Source of the DNA: JAXDLK01 sp034666665
GTDB taxonomy: Bacteria; Desulfobacterota; Binatia; JACPRU01
DNA length: 37,729 bases
Direction: 5' to 3'
Assembly: GCA_034666665.1 (NCBI GenBank)
Contig: JAXDLK010000370.1
Coordinates: 1 to 37,729 of the forward strand
Numbering within the stretch: the first letter of the stretch is position 1; each line of letters opens with the position of its first letter. Both the position numbers and the translations under genes were made by a program. The notes under the pieces were generated by a model. The model saw only the letters and a list, made by a program, of their open reading frames with translations, was not told the origin of the DNA and ran no database searches. Of this stretch, positions 1 to 7,765 are shown one piece after another.

Positions 1-24
1 AGCTTCGCGCCGATCGGTGAGCGC

Positions 25-630
25 TTACCCTGAGGCGGCCTTCTTGTCGGCGTCCTCGACCCCCTTCTCGATCGCGCGAACCGTCTTCACGAACAGTTCC
101 TTGACGGCGCCCTTCTGCGCCGAGACCGGCAGCGGGATGTTCACCTTGTCGGTCGCCGTCGCCGTGTACCTGAGGAGCGTCTTCTGGCCGTCCGGTGACG
201 GCACCAGCTCGTACGTGCCGTTCAGATCCTGAGGCCCTTGCAGCGTGTGCGTCATCATCCGCTTGGCGCCCTCGTCGAACGTGAACTCGATCACGAACGT
301 CTGGGTCGGCAGCGTCAGCACCTGCGCCTGGATCTCGACGACCTTCTTCCCGCCCTCGTTCGACTTGAGCTCGGACTTCTTGAACGAGTCGATGAACTCG
401 TGGGCGCGCTCCGGTTGCTTCATCGCGTTCCAGACCTTGTCGGCCGGCTTCGAGATCAGCGAGTGCATCTCGATGTGCCAGGTCTGACCGTCCTTCTCGA
501 TCGTCTCGTAGACGATCTCCTTCGCGCTGTCCCACTGCACCGCCGCTTGCTGGAGCTTCCAGTACCACCAGCCGAGCGCCACGACGGCGACCACCACGAC
601 TCCGATCACTGCGTACAGAATCCCCTTCAC
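25..630 (-). CDS. Membrane-anchored SRPBCC (START-like) domain protein
   Basis: A 201-residue protein. Residues 4-24 form one hydrophobic helix (VVVVAVVALGWWYW core), which should anchor it in the inner membrane. The remainder resembles the SRPBCC/polyketide-cyclase fold: 'ISKPADKVWNAMKQPER' is the typical first strand and helix, and a long C-terminal amphipathic helix follows. These folds bind hydrophobic ligands, but no ligand can be named here. The GTG start at 630 is preceded by a good AGGAGG site. It is the last gene of a four-gene minus-strand unit, 34 bases after the exported-protein gene. The family call is fairly safe; the function is unknown. Confidence 0.75.
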   Translation of the reverse strand: MKGILYAVIGVVVVAVVALGWWYWKLQQAAVQWDSAKEIVYETIEKDGQTWHIEMHSLISKPADKVWNAMKQPERAHEFIDSFKKSELKSNEGGKKVVEIQAQVLTLPTQTFVIEFTFDEGAKRMMTHTLQGPQDLNGTYELVPSPDGQKTLLRYTATATDKVNIPLPVSAQKGAVKELFVKTVRAIEKGVEDADKKAASG

Positions 631-664
631 GATACCCTCCTCGCTTCGTTGGTCACCGGCGGCT

Positions 665-1147
665 TCAGTACCGCGGCGGGCTGACGGGCTCCGGCGGCTG
701 CGAAGGATCGTGCGGCTCTTCGCCGAGAGTACCCGGTGCGGTGCGCTCCGCGGATGGCGCGATCGGAGCTCGCGGTGGCGGCGGGAACGAAGACGAGCTT
801 CGCGCCGGCTCCGGTTCCACTACGCCGCTGAAGTAGAGAGTCTGCTCGTTCCGGAGATGGGCTGGCGTAACGAGATAGTTCCCGCCGAGCGACGGCGCCC
901 AGATGCGATCGGCGATCTCGAAGTTGCCGCCCGTGAGGCAGTAGGCCACGCCTCCGGTCAGACCTCCGAGCCCTGCGTAGACCAGCTTCGCGGGGACGTA
1001 CAGCAGATTCACCAGCACCGATGCCGTGCCCATGCCCGCGTCCGATGCGTAGCCGTCGGCGCGTGCGACGTCCGCGGACAGCACTCCCGCGAGCAGCACG
1101 CCCGCCGCGACTCGCCTTCCCCTGCACCACTTCGATTGACGATTCAC
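665..1147 (-). CDS. Small exported proline-rich protein, unknown function
   Basis: A 160-residue protein with a signal peptide: basic start, hydrophobic core AAGVLLAGVLSADVARA, likely cleavage after ARA near residue 31. A glycine-rich hydrophobic stretch (about residues 38-70, LLYVPAKLVYAGLGGLTGG) may insert in a membrane. The C-terminal third is proline- and serine-rich and probably disordered. The GTG start overlaps no gene but lies one base after the CinA-like stop, with a GGAGG site inside that gene's end, so the two are translationally linked. I do not recognise the family. Confidence 0.65.
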   Translation of the reverse strand: MNRQSKWCRGRRVAAGVLLAGVLSADVARADGYASDAGMGTASVLVNLLYVPAKLVYAGLGGLTGGVAYCLTGGNFEIADRIWAPSLGGNYLVTPAHLRNEQTLYFSGVVEPEPARSSSSFPPPPRAPIAPSAERTAPGTLGEEPHDPSQPPEPVSPPRY

Positions 1148-1148
1148 C

Positions 1149-1883
1149 TCAGGCTTCCTCCGTTCGCACCACGCACCCGGCCGGCAGCACCGACACCAGA
1201 TGCTCGAGCGCGCGCTCGACGTAACTTCGATCCTTGGATTCGAGCGTCACCTTCACCGCATAGTCCGGATCTCCCAGCTTCGGGTACGAGCCGAGCAGAA
1301 GTTCCGGGTAACGCTTCAGCGTGTCGTTCAGGAATTCGGCGATCGTCCCTTCGCCGGACCGCGTGTAGACGATCCGCAGATGATACGGATCGCCGGAGAA
1401 GCGGTCGCGGATCGACAGGAACTTCGATTGCAGGATCTCCGGGATCCCGGGCAGCACGTACACGTTCTCGATCTTCAACGTGGGAAAGGCGAGCGCACCT
1501 CCGAAGATGAGCTCCGCTCCCTCCGGCATCTCGCTCATCTTGAGGCGCGCCTCGTTGATCTCGTCCTTGTAGAACTCGCGAAGCTTCCGCTCCAGGCCGG
1601 GATCGCGGACCACCGGGCGCCGGAACGCCCGGGCGACGCCGTCGATGGTGACGTCGTCGTGAGTCGGCCCCACCCCGCCCGAAGTGAACACCAGCTCGAA
1701 CGACTGGTGGAACGTACGGACGCTCTCTTCGATCTCCGGAAGCTCGTCCGGGATCACGACCACCCGGCGAACCTCGACGCCGATCTGCCGGAGCTCGCGC
1801 ACCAGGAACGGCGAGTTCGTATCCACCACCTTGCCGGAGAGGATTTCGTTCCCGATCACCACGATGCCGGCCGTGCGATTCAT
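1149..1883 (-). CDS. CinA-like molybdopterin-binding domain protein
   Basis: A stand-alone MoaB/Mog-like (MoCF) domain of 244 residues, as found at the N-terminus of CinA and in FAD synthase. Visible signatures are 'VIGNEILSGKVVDTNS' near the start and 'FTSGGVGPTHDDVT' around residue 70. Full-length CinA (about 410 residues) also has a C-terminal nicotinamide-nucleotide amidase domain, which is absent. Family members hydrolyse ADP-ribose, CoA or FAD-type pyrophosphates; which applies here is unknown. I start at the ATG at 1883 because an AAGG lies seven bases before it; a GTG at 1889 is also possible. It follows the TPP enzyme by a few bases. Confidence 0.85.
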   Translation of the reverse strand: MNRTAGIVVIGNEILSGKVVDTNSPFLVRELRQIGVEVRRVVVIPDELPEIEESVRTFHQSFELVFTSGGVGPTHDDVTIDGVARAFRRPVVRDPGLERKLREFYKDEINEARLKMSEMPEGAELIFGGALAFPTLKIENVYVLPGIPEILQSKFLSIRDRFSGDPYHLRIVYTRSGEGTIAEFLNDTLKRYPELLLGSYPKLGDPDYAVKVTLESKDRSYVERALEHLVSVLPAGCVVRTEEA

Positions 1884-1895
1884 CGGCACGCCTTG

Positions 1896-3545
1896 TCAAA
1901 CGGAAATCGCGTCCTTGCGGAAGTCGCTGCGACCGAGCTTCACGTTCACCAGCGCGGGTTTCCCGGCGGCCAGCGCTCGCTCGAGCGCGGGACGGAGCTC
2001 GGAGGGCTTCTCGACGTACTCGCCGTGCCCGCCGAGCGCCTCCACCACGCGATCGTAGCGCGTGTACGCGAGCGCGGTCGCAGGGGTCCGGTCCGGGCCA
2101 TAGAGCTGCTCTTGGCCCCGGCGGATCTGCATCCAACCCGCGTCGTTGCCGACCACGCCGACCACGTTGATCTTCTGCCGCGCCATGGCCTCGAACTCCA
2201 TGGCGTGGAGCCCGAAGGCGCCGTCTCCGTAGAGGATCAGGACGGTGCTCCGCGGACTCGCGAGCTTGGCCGCCATCGCGTATCCCGGCCCGACTCCGAG
2301 GGTGCCGAGCGGACCCGGATCGAGCCAGTGCCCGGGCTTCCGCGGTCGTACGGTATATGCGGCCGTGCCGACGAAGTCGCCGCCGTCGCCGATCAGGATC
2401 GTGTCGTCGTCGACGATCGCATCGATTTCGCGGCACGCGCGCAGCGGATCGATGGGCTCGGCGTCGGACTGCATCCCCGCCTGCATCTTCTCCCACTTCG
2501 CGTCCTCGCGCCGCCGGAGGTCGCTGACCCACCCGCGATAGAGTCCCGACTGGAATCCTTCCGACTCGGCCAGGTCGGTGAGCTGCGCCATCACCAGTCC
2601 CGTGTCACCGACGATGCCGACGTCGCACGCCCGATTGCGACCCAGCTCGGCGCCATCGAGGTCGACCTGGATCAGCTTGACGCCGGGCGGGAGGTGAGAC
2701 TCGCGGCCGTACCCGATCCGAAAATCGAGCGGCGTCCCGAAGATCAGCACCACGTCGGCGCCGCGCAGCGCATCCTTCCGCGTCTGCTGGAAGAAGAAGG
2801 GATGCCCCGGCGGGAGACTGCCGCGGGCCGCGCCGTTCACGTAGACGGGAATGCCGAAGGTATCGACGAACGGCTCGTACGCATCACGCCGCCGTGAGAA
2901 CCAGTACTGGCTGCCGACCAGCGCCACCGGCCGCTCCGCCGCCTGCAGCAGGGCGAACGCCCGCTCGACGGCGCGGGGGTCACCGGCGATCCCCGCGTCG
3001 GAGCGGTACCCGGTCGGCATGACGGCACGGTCCTCGTCGACCGCGTCGAACAGCAGGTCGAGCGGCATCTCGAGGAACACCGGGCCCGGCACGTTCGTCG
3101 TCGCCTTGCGGAACGCGGTGGCCACGTACTCGCCGAGCCGCCGCGACTCCGGAACGGTCGCCGCCCACTTCGTGATCGGCCGCATGAGCTCCACGTGGTT
3201 CATGTCCTGGAGCGAACCCATGTCGGCGAAGATCCGCGGCCCCTGCCCGCCGATGACGATCATCGGCACGTTCGCTCGGTACGCGCTGGCGACGGCGGTC
3301 ACGGTGTCGGTCACGCCCGGGCCGGCGGTGACGATCGCGACGCCCGGATTCCCGGTCACTCGCGCCCAGCCGTCGGCGGCATGACCCGCGGTCTGCTCGT
3401 GGCGCACGTCGATCACGCCGATGCCTTCGTCGAGGCAACCGTCGTAGATCGACATCACGTGTCCGCCGCACAGCGTGAAGACGAACGGCACGTTCTCGGC
3501 GCGGAGCGCGCGGGCGACGAGACGGCCCCCGTGGATGGTTCCCAT
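1896..3545 (-). CDS. Thiamine pyrophosphate enzyme, acetolactate synthase / 2-hydroxyacyl-CoA lyase family
   Basis: A 549-residue enzyme with the three-domain TPP decarboxylase layout. The N-terminal pyrimidine-binding domain has the activating glutamate E50 in 'DVRHEQTAGHAADGWAR'. The central domain covers roughly residues 190-330. The C-terminal pyrophosphate domain has the metal/TPP motif from GDG (440-442) to N467. Length fits both acetolactate synthase large subunits and 2-hydroxyacyl-CoA lyases. No small regulatory subunit gene or other branched-chain pathway gene is nearby, so a lyase or catabolic role is as likely as biosynthesis. The ATG at 3545 has no close Shine-Dalgarno site: the nearest GGAGG is about 23 bases upstream, in a leader of about 50 bases. 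First gene of a four-gene unit. Confidence 0.88.
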   Translation of the reverse strand: MGTIHGGRLVARALRAENVPFVFTLCGGHVMSIYDGCLDEGIGVIDVRHEQTAGHAADGWARVTGNPGVAIVTAGPGVTDTVTAVASAYRANVPMIVIGGQGPRIFADMGSLQDMNHVELMRPITKWAATVPESRRLGEYVATAFRKATTNVPGPVFLEMPLDLLFDAVDEDRAVMPTGYRSDAGIAGDPRAVERAFALLQAAERPVALVGSQYWFSRRRDAYEPFVDTFGIPVYVNGAARGSLPPGHPFFFQQTRKDALRGADVVLIFGTPLDFRIGYGRESHLPPGVKLIQVDLDGAELGRNRACDVGIVGDTGLVMAQLTDLAESEGFQSGLYRGWVSDLRRREDAKWEKMQAGMQSDAEPIDPLRACREIDAIVDDDTILIGDGGDFVGTAAYTVRPRKPGHWLDPGPLGTLGVGPGYAMAAKLASPRSTVLILYGDGAFGLHAMEFEAMARQKINVVGVVGNDAGWMQIRRGQEQLYGPDRTPATALAYTRYDRVVEALGGHGEYVEKPSELRPALERALAAGKPALVNVKLGRSDFRKDAISV

Positions 3546-3582
3546 GATTCGATTGGTGCGGTCGAGATCCTCCGAGCGGGCT

Positions 3583-3600
3583 CGCCCGGAAAAACGGGCG
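3583..3600 (-). promoter_or_regulatory. Hairpin at the start of the TPP-enzyme leader
   Basis: Perfect 6-bp inverted repeat (CGCCCG/CGGGCG) around a six-base loop, UUUUUC in the minus-strand transcript. It sits just downstream of the predicted -10 box and near the expected transcription start, so it may form at the 5' end of the mRNA. A stabilising or regulatory role is inference; if the start lies inside it, it would not fold completely. Confidence 0.4.
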
Positions 3601-3601
3601 C

Positions 3602-3630
3602 ACTATAGCGGGGGGGTCCCGGGGTCGCAA
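3602..3630 (-). promoter_or_regulatory. Sigma70 promoter for the TPP-enzyme operon
   Basis: On the minus strand, -35 TTGCGA (3625-3630) and -10 TATAGT (3602-3607) are separated by exactly 17 bases. This is among the best consensus matches in the window. The predicted start near 3595 gives a leader of about 50 bases before the ATG at 3545. The promoter is divergent from that of amrS. Confidence 0.75.
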
Positions 3631-3656
3631 CTCGCGCTCGTCGGCCGCCGACGGCG

Positions 3657-3685
3657 TTGTCGGGCGCTCATCCGCGACTTACACT
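3657..3685 (+). promoter_or_regulatory. Promoter for amrS, apparently leaderless
   Basis: -35 TTGTCG (3657-3662), 17-base spacer, -10 TACACT (3680-3685). The expected transcription start (about 3692) coincides with the ATG at 3693, so the message would have essentially no 5' leader. No Shine-Dalgarno site precedes the ATG, which agrees. Confidence 0.6.
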
Positions 3686-3692
3686 GACCGTG

Positions 3693-4781
3693 ATGGACTC
3701 GGAGGCTCACCCCGCGCGCTGGTGGCGCCCGCTCGAGAACGACAAGCTGCTCTGTTACCTCTGCCCCCGGCTCTGCGAGGTTCCGGAAGGCAAGGCCGGC
3801 TTCTGCTACATCCGCAAGAACGTCGGTGGGCAGCTGGTCAGCCTCGGCTACGGCCGATCGACGGGTTTCGCCGTCGATCCGATCGAGAAGAAACCGCTGA
3901 ACCATTTCCTCCCCGGATCCTCGGTGCTCTCGTTCGGCACCGCCGGTTGCAATCTCGGATGCAAGTTCTGCCAGAACTGGGACATCAGCAAGGCGCGCCT
4001 CGACACCCGCCGGAGTGAGGCCGGGACGCCCGAGCAGGTGGTCGAGCTCGCGTTGCGCACCGGGTCCGCCGGCATCGCGTACACCTACAACGATCCGGTG
4101 ATCTGGGCGGAGTACGCGATCGACATCGCGCGTGCCGCCCGCGATGCGGGGCTCAAGAACGTGTTCGTCACCGCCGGCTACGTGACCCCCGAGGCTCGCG
4201 AGGAGGTCTTCCGCTACATGGACGCGGTCAACGTCGACTTGAAGGCGTTCACGGAGGACTTCTACCGTCACGTCACCCTATCGCATCTCGAGCCCGTGAA
4301 GGACACGCTTCGCTGGCTCGCGCGCGAGAGCCAGGTTTGGTTCGAGGTCACGACGCTGCTGATCCCGGGACTCAACGATTCCGAAGCGGAGATCCGCGAG
4401 CAGTGCGACTGGATCTTCGCCGAGCTCGGACCCGACGTTCCGCTCCACTTCACCGCGTTCCATCCCGACTTCAAGATGCTCGATCGTCCGGCCACGCCCG
4501 CCGGGACGCTGGTGCGCGCACGCGAGATCGGGCGCGAGGCGGGCCTGCGGTACGTCTACGTCGGCAACGTCCACGACCGGGCCGGGCAGACCACGTTCTG
4601 TCCCGCCTGCGGCGCCGTGCTGATCCGGCGCGACTGGCACGCGATCGCGACCTACCGCCTGGACGGCGGCCGCTGCGGCGCGTGCGGCCAGTCGATCCCC
4701 GGCGTGTTCCACGCCGGGACCTTCACGGGCGGCGAGATCCGTACGCAGGGCGCCCGCTGGCGCGTGTCGCTCGACGGCTGA
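3693..4781 (+). CDS. amrS: AmmeMemoRadiSam system radical SAM enzyme
   Basis: A 362-residue radical SAM protein. The [4Fe-4S] cluster motif CxxxCxxC is C86-C90-C93 in 'GTAGCNLGCKFCQNW'. The N-terminus has a Cys set (C21, C24, C28, C38) and the C-terminus a zinc-ribbon-like pair of CPAC and CGAC, both typical of AmrS. The family is related to pyruvate-formate-lyase activases and usually occurs with Memo and AMMECR1 proteins; its substrate is not established. Neither partner is in the window. The ATG at 3693 is chosen because the promoter ends just before it; the in-frame TTG at 3657 is the -35 box. It is followed by ispG, which has its own promoter. Confidence 0.92.
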   Translation: MDSEAHPARWWRPLENDKLLCYLCPRLCEVPEGKAGFCYIRKNVGGQLVSLGYGRSTGFAVDPIEKKPLNHFLPGSSVLSFGTAGCNLGCKFCQNWDISKARLDTRRSEAGTPEQVVELALRTGSAGIAYTYNDPVIWAEYAIDIARAARDAGLKNVFVTAGYVTPEAREEVFRYMDAVNVDLKAFTEDFYRHVTLSHLEPVKDTLRWLARESQVWFEVTTLLIPGLNDSEAEIREQCDWIFAELGPDVPLHFTAFHPDFKMLDRPATPAGTLVRAREIGREAGLRYVYVGNVHDRAGQTTFCPACGAVLIRRDWHAIATYRLDGGRCGACGQSIPGVFHAGTFTGGEIRTQGARWRVSLDG

Positions 4782-4786
4782 GCTCG

Positions 4787-4815
4787 TTGCAGCGGGCGGC
4801 ACCGGCGCCTATCCT
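4787..4815 (+). promoter_or_regulatory. Promoter for ispG, apparently leaderless
   Basis: -35 TTGCAG (4787-4792), 17-base spacer, -10 TATCCT (4810-4815), starting six bases after the amrS stop. The predicted transcription start (about 4822) is two or three bases before the ATG at 4825, leaving no room for a ribosome binding site. Confidence 0.6.
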
Positions 4816-4824
4816 GCGACCGCG

Positions 4825-5964
4825 ATGGGCGCCGGCACGCGAGCGGTACGGATCGGCGGCTGCACGGTCGGTGGCGGCACGCCGGTCGCGGTGCAGAGCA
4901 TGTGCGCCACGCGCACGCGTGACATCGACGCGACCGTCGCGCAGGCGCACCAGCTCGATCGGGCCGGTGCGGCGATCGTCCGCATCGCCATCGACAACGA
5001 TCTCGACGCCGAGGCGCTAATCGAGGTGCGGCGGCAGACGCCAGGGATCACGCTGTCGGTCGACCTGCAGGAGAACTATCGCCTGGCGGGGAAGATCGCC
5101 GGCCACGTGGACAAGATCCGCTACAATCCGGGGCACCTCCACCACGTGGAGCGCCGCAAGGCGATTCGCGACAAGGTGACCCGGCTGGCAAGCGTGGCGC
5201 GCGAGCACGACTGTGCGCTCCGCGTCGGCGTCAACTGCGGTTCCGTGGCACCGGACTTCCTCGAGCGGTACGCGGACGATCCCTTGCGAGCGCTCGTCGA
5301 GTCCGCCGTCTACCATTGCGACCTCCTCGAGGAGCTGGGCTTCGAGCGCTACGTCGTCTCCCTCAAGGATTCGGATCCCGGCAAGGTGGTCGATGCGAAC
5401 GAACGCTTCGCCGCTCTGCGGCCGCAGGTGCCGCTCCACCTCGGCGTGACCGAGGCCGGGCTGCCTCCCGATGGCATCATCAAGACTCGCCTCGCGTTCG
5501 AGAAGCTCCTCGCCCGCGGCATCGGCGATACGATTCGCGTCTCGCTCACGCTGCCGAACGAGCGCAAGCACGAGGAAGTCGAGGTCGGTCACCGCATCAT
5601 CGACGACGTGGCGAACGGCCGCTTCATCTCGGTGCCCGACTTCGGCCGAGGGCTGAACATCATCTCGTGCCCAAGCTGCTCGCGAGTGGAGAACGACGCG
5701 TTCGTGGAGCTGGCGGAGCGCGTGCGTGAAGTGACCGCCTACGCCGCGGCGCATCGGGTGACGATCGCCGTCATGGGATGTCGCGTGAACGGGCCCGGCG
5801 AGACCGACGACGCGGATCTCGGCGTGTGGTGCGGCCCTTCGACCGTGACGCTCAAGCGCAAGCAGGAGAAGATCGGCACGTTCGGATACGAGACCGTCCT
5901 CGAGCGCTTGCGGCAGGAGCTGGATTGCCTGATCGCCGCCCGGTCGACGTCGTTGACTGAGTGA
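4825..5964 (+). CDS. ispG: 4-hydroxy-3-methylbut-2-enyl-diphosphate synthase
   Basis: IspG (GcpE) performs the penultimate MEP-pathway step, reductively converting MEcPP to HMBPP with a [4Fe-4S] cluster in the cytoplasm. The 379-residue length fits the compact bacterial form without the plant insertion. A TIM-barrel part ('VAVQSMCATRTRD', 'KIRYNPGH', 'RVGVNCGS') is followed by the cluster domain. Ligands are C282 and C285 in 'SCPSCSR' and C319 in 'MGCRVNGPGE', with E326 as the fourth. No other isoprenoid gene is present. The stop codon lies inside the first operator of the next operon. Confidence 0.96.
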   Translation: MGAGTRAVRIGGCTVGGGTPVAVQSMCATRTRDIDATVAQAHQLDRAGAAIVRIAIDNDLDAEALIEVRRQTPGITLSVDLQENYRLAGKIAGHVDKIRYNPGHLHHVERRKAIRDKVTRLASVAREHDCALRVGVNCGSVAPDFLERYADDPLRALVESAVYHCDLLEELGFERYVVSLKDSDPGKVVDANERFAALRPQVPLHLGVTEAGLPPDGIIKTRLAFEKLLARGIGDTIRVSLTLPNERKHEEVEVGHRIIDDVANGRFISVPDFGRGLNIISCPSCSRVENDAFVELAERVREVTAYAAAHRVTIAVMGCRVNGPGETDDADLGVWCGPSTVTLKRKQEKIGTFGYETVLERLRQELDCLIAARSTSLTE

Positions 5965-5981
5965 TGCGGCGTCACTAGTGA
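5953..5981 (+). promoter_or_regulatory. Promoter for the ferritin-like/TetR/FKBP operon
   Basis: -35 TTGACT (5953-5958, five of six consensus bases), 17-base spacer, weak -10 TAGTGA (5976-5981). The -35 lies inside the last codons of ispG. Spacer and -10 are covered by the tandem palindromes at 5960-5993, the usual arrangement for a repressed promoter. Confidence 0.5.
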
Positions 5982-5993
5982 GGGGTCGTCACT
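5960..5993 (+). promoter_or_regulatory. Two tandem 17-bp palindromic operators, probable TetR sites
   Basis: AGTGA-N7-TCACT occurs twice with no gap: 5960-5976 (spacer TGCGGCG) and 5977-5993 (spacer GGGGTCG). Arms are perfect in both copies and the spacers differ, so the arms are the conserved part. Together they form a larger dyad centred on TCACTAGTGA (5972-5981). The AGGAGG ribosome binding site follows at 5995-6000. I saw no other copy in the window. Binding by the TetR protein encoded two genes on is inference from position. Confidence 0.7.
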
Positions 5994-6008
5994 CAGGAGG
6001 ATAACCGC

Positions 6009-7118
6009 GTGCCGATCCGCAGCCTCGACCCCGCGTACGACACCGTCAGCCGCGACGAGTTCCCGGCGATGCTCGACGTCGCACGCTACACCCGGCGAAC
6101 CCCGTGCTTCGACGAGATCATCTCGCGGACGCACGAGCACTTCTGGGACCCGAGCGACCCGGACTACATCGACTTCGCGCAGCCGTGGGATGCGACCGAG
6201 CCGCTGCTTCCGCTCGACTTCATCCCGGAGCTGCAGTCCGCGGTGGCCGACCGGCTCGACCAGGGCCAGCAGATCGCCTTCGCGAACGAGAGCGCCCGCT
6301 GGACGTTGTCGAACATCCTGCATGGAGAGCAGGGGGCACTGAACCTCTCGTCCAGTCTCTGCGACCTGTTCCTCGACCCCGGAGCGCAGGAGTACGCCGC
6401 GAATCAGGTTCGCGAGGAAGCGCGGCACGTGCACGGCTTCACGCGGTACCTCGTGGCGCGGTTCGGAGGTCGCGTGTTGCCCGTGGCCGAGACCGTCGGC
6501 AACCTGCTGCGCGACCTCGTCGGCACCGACGTCGTCTACAAGAAGCTCGTCGGCATGCAGATGCTGGTCGAAGGCGTGGCCATGGGAGCGTTCGCGACGC
6601 TGCACGTGAAGGCCCGCGATCCCCTGCTCCGCCGGCTTTGCCAGCTGACGATGACGGACGAAGCGTTCCATCACAAGTTCGGCAAGATCTGGGCGAACGC
6701 AACGATTCCCAAGCTCGACGAAGCGCAGGCGAACGAGGTCGAGGACTGGGCGCTCGAGTGCTTCCAGCTGCTGCTGTTCAACCTGGTGAACGCGGAGCAG
6801 AAGCGCGTGATCTATCCGGCGTTCGGGCTCGAATGGGAATGGGTGCGCGAGGCGATGCTGGAAGCGTTCACCGACACCGACCGGCGTCGGCTGATGCGGC
6901 AGTCGACGGACGTCTTCCGCACGCTGATCAAGACGCTGCTCAAGGCAGGGATCATCACCGAGCGCACCCGCGCTCAGTACGCCGCCTGGGTCGACATGGA
7001 GGAGCTCGTCGCCGAGGGCGATCGCATGGTGGGCGACGACATCGCGGAGGAGGGCATCCGCACGCTTCGCGAGATCAACGCCGGCAAGCGGTCGATCGTC
7101 CGGAAGATCTCGGCGTGA
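6009..7118 (+). CDS. Ferritin-like diiron protein, unknown reaction
   Basis: A 369-residue protein with a complete four-helix diiron ligand set: E107 (HGEQGAL), E137 and H140 (REEARH), E188 (LVEGVAMG), E218 and H221 (TDEAFHHKFG). This E/ExxH/E/ExxH pattern is that of ferritin-like oxygenases and oxidases. Long extensions before residue 90 and after 240 separate it from simple ferritins, so a substrate oxidase or oxygenase is more likely than iron storage. The GTG start at 6009 has AGGAGG eight bases upstream. Its stop overlaps the tetR start as GTGA, so they are coupled. The substrate cannot be read from sequence. Confidence 0.82.
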   Translation: MPIRSLDPAYDTVSRDEFPAMLDVARYTRRTPCFDEIISRTHEHFWDPSDPDYIDFAQPWDATEPLLPLDFIPELQSAVADRLDQGQQIAFANESARWTLSNILHGEQGALNLSSSLCDLFLDPGAQEYAANQVREEARHVHGFTRYLVARFGGRVLPVAETVGNLLRDLVGTDVVYKKLVGMQMLVEGVAMGAFATLHVKARDPLLRRLCQLTMTDEAFHHKFGKIWANATIPKLDEAQANEVEDWALECFQLLLFNLVNAEQKRVIYPAFGLEWEWVREAMLEAFTDTDRRRLMRQSTDVFRTLIKTLLKAGIITERTRAQYAAWVDMEELVAEGDRMVGDDIAEEGIRTLREINAGKRSIVRKISA

Positions 7119-7765
7119 CGGCGGCGGCAGCGCCGTCACGAGCGGAGCGCCGCAAGCGCGAAACCCGCGAGCGGCTCTTGGCCGCGGCCCTCGAGGTGTT
7201 CCTGCGCCGCGGCTTCGACACGGCCACGACCGCCGAGATCGCCACGGCCGCCGATCTCGGCGCCGGCACGTTCTACCTGCACTTCCGCGACAAGCGCGAC
7301 GCGTACGAGAGCCTGGCACGGCGGGCGTCGCGGGAGATGATCGATCGCTGGCAGGAGGCGGTCCGGCCGGACACCGCGCTGTCCGAGCGGCTCGCCCTCG
7401 CGCTCGAGAAGGTCGCCGAATTCTGGGCGGAGGACGTGAATCGCGCTCGCCTGCTCCTCGAGGGGGGGCCAACGCTCGGGAGCCTCGCGCACGCGAAGTT
7501 GTTGCATGATTTGGCGAAGCTGTTGGAAAGCGACGTCCGGCGTGCACGCACGGCGAACCCGGCGCTGCCCGCCGCCGAGATCGCGGCCTTGGTGGTGGTG
7601 GGGCTCGGCCTCGAGCTCGGCCGGGTGATCGTCGCGGGGACGGCAGACGCCGCGGAGATCGTCCGCGGCACGATCGAGACGCTACGCCGGGCATTTGCGA
7701 CACCACGGCTGCGGGCAGCAGGGCCAGGTCCACGGCCGCAGCCACGACACCGACCGCAGAACTGA
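7115..7765 (+). CDS. TetR-family transcriptional regulator
   Basis: A 216-residue regulator. Basic N-terminus, then the TetR helix-turn-helix at about residues 15-62: 'RERLLAAALEVFLRRGFD', 'TTAEIATAADLGAGTFYLHF', 'RDKRDAYESL'. The C-terminal two thirds are helical and should form the ligand-binding and dimerisation domain. The GTG start overlaps the ferritin-like stop (GTGA), and its TGA overlaps the next ATG (TGATG), so all three genes are translationally coupled. It probably represses its own operon through the palindromes at 5960-5993; the effector is unknown. Confidence 0.92.
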   Translation: MTAAAAPSRAERRKRETRERLLAAALEVFLRRGFDTATTAEIATAADLGAGTFYLHFRDKRDAYESLARRASREMIDRWQEAVRPDTALSERLALALEKVAEFWAEDVNRARLLLEGGPTLGSLAHAKLLHDLAKLLESDVRRARTANPALPAAEIAALVVVGLGLELGRVIVAGTADAAEIVRGTIETLRRAFATPRLRAAGPGPRPQPRHRPQN

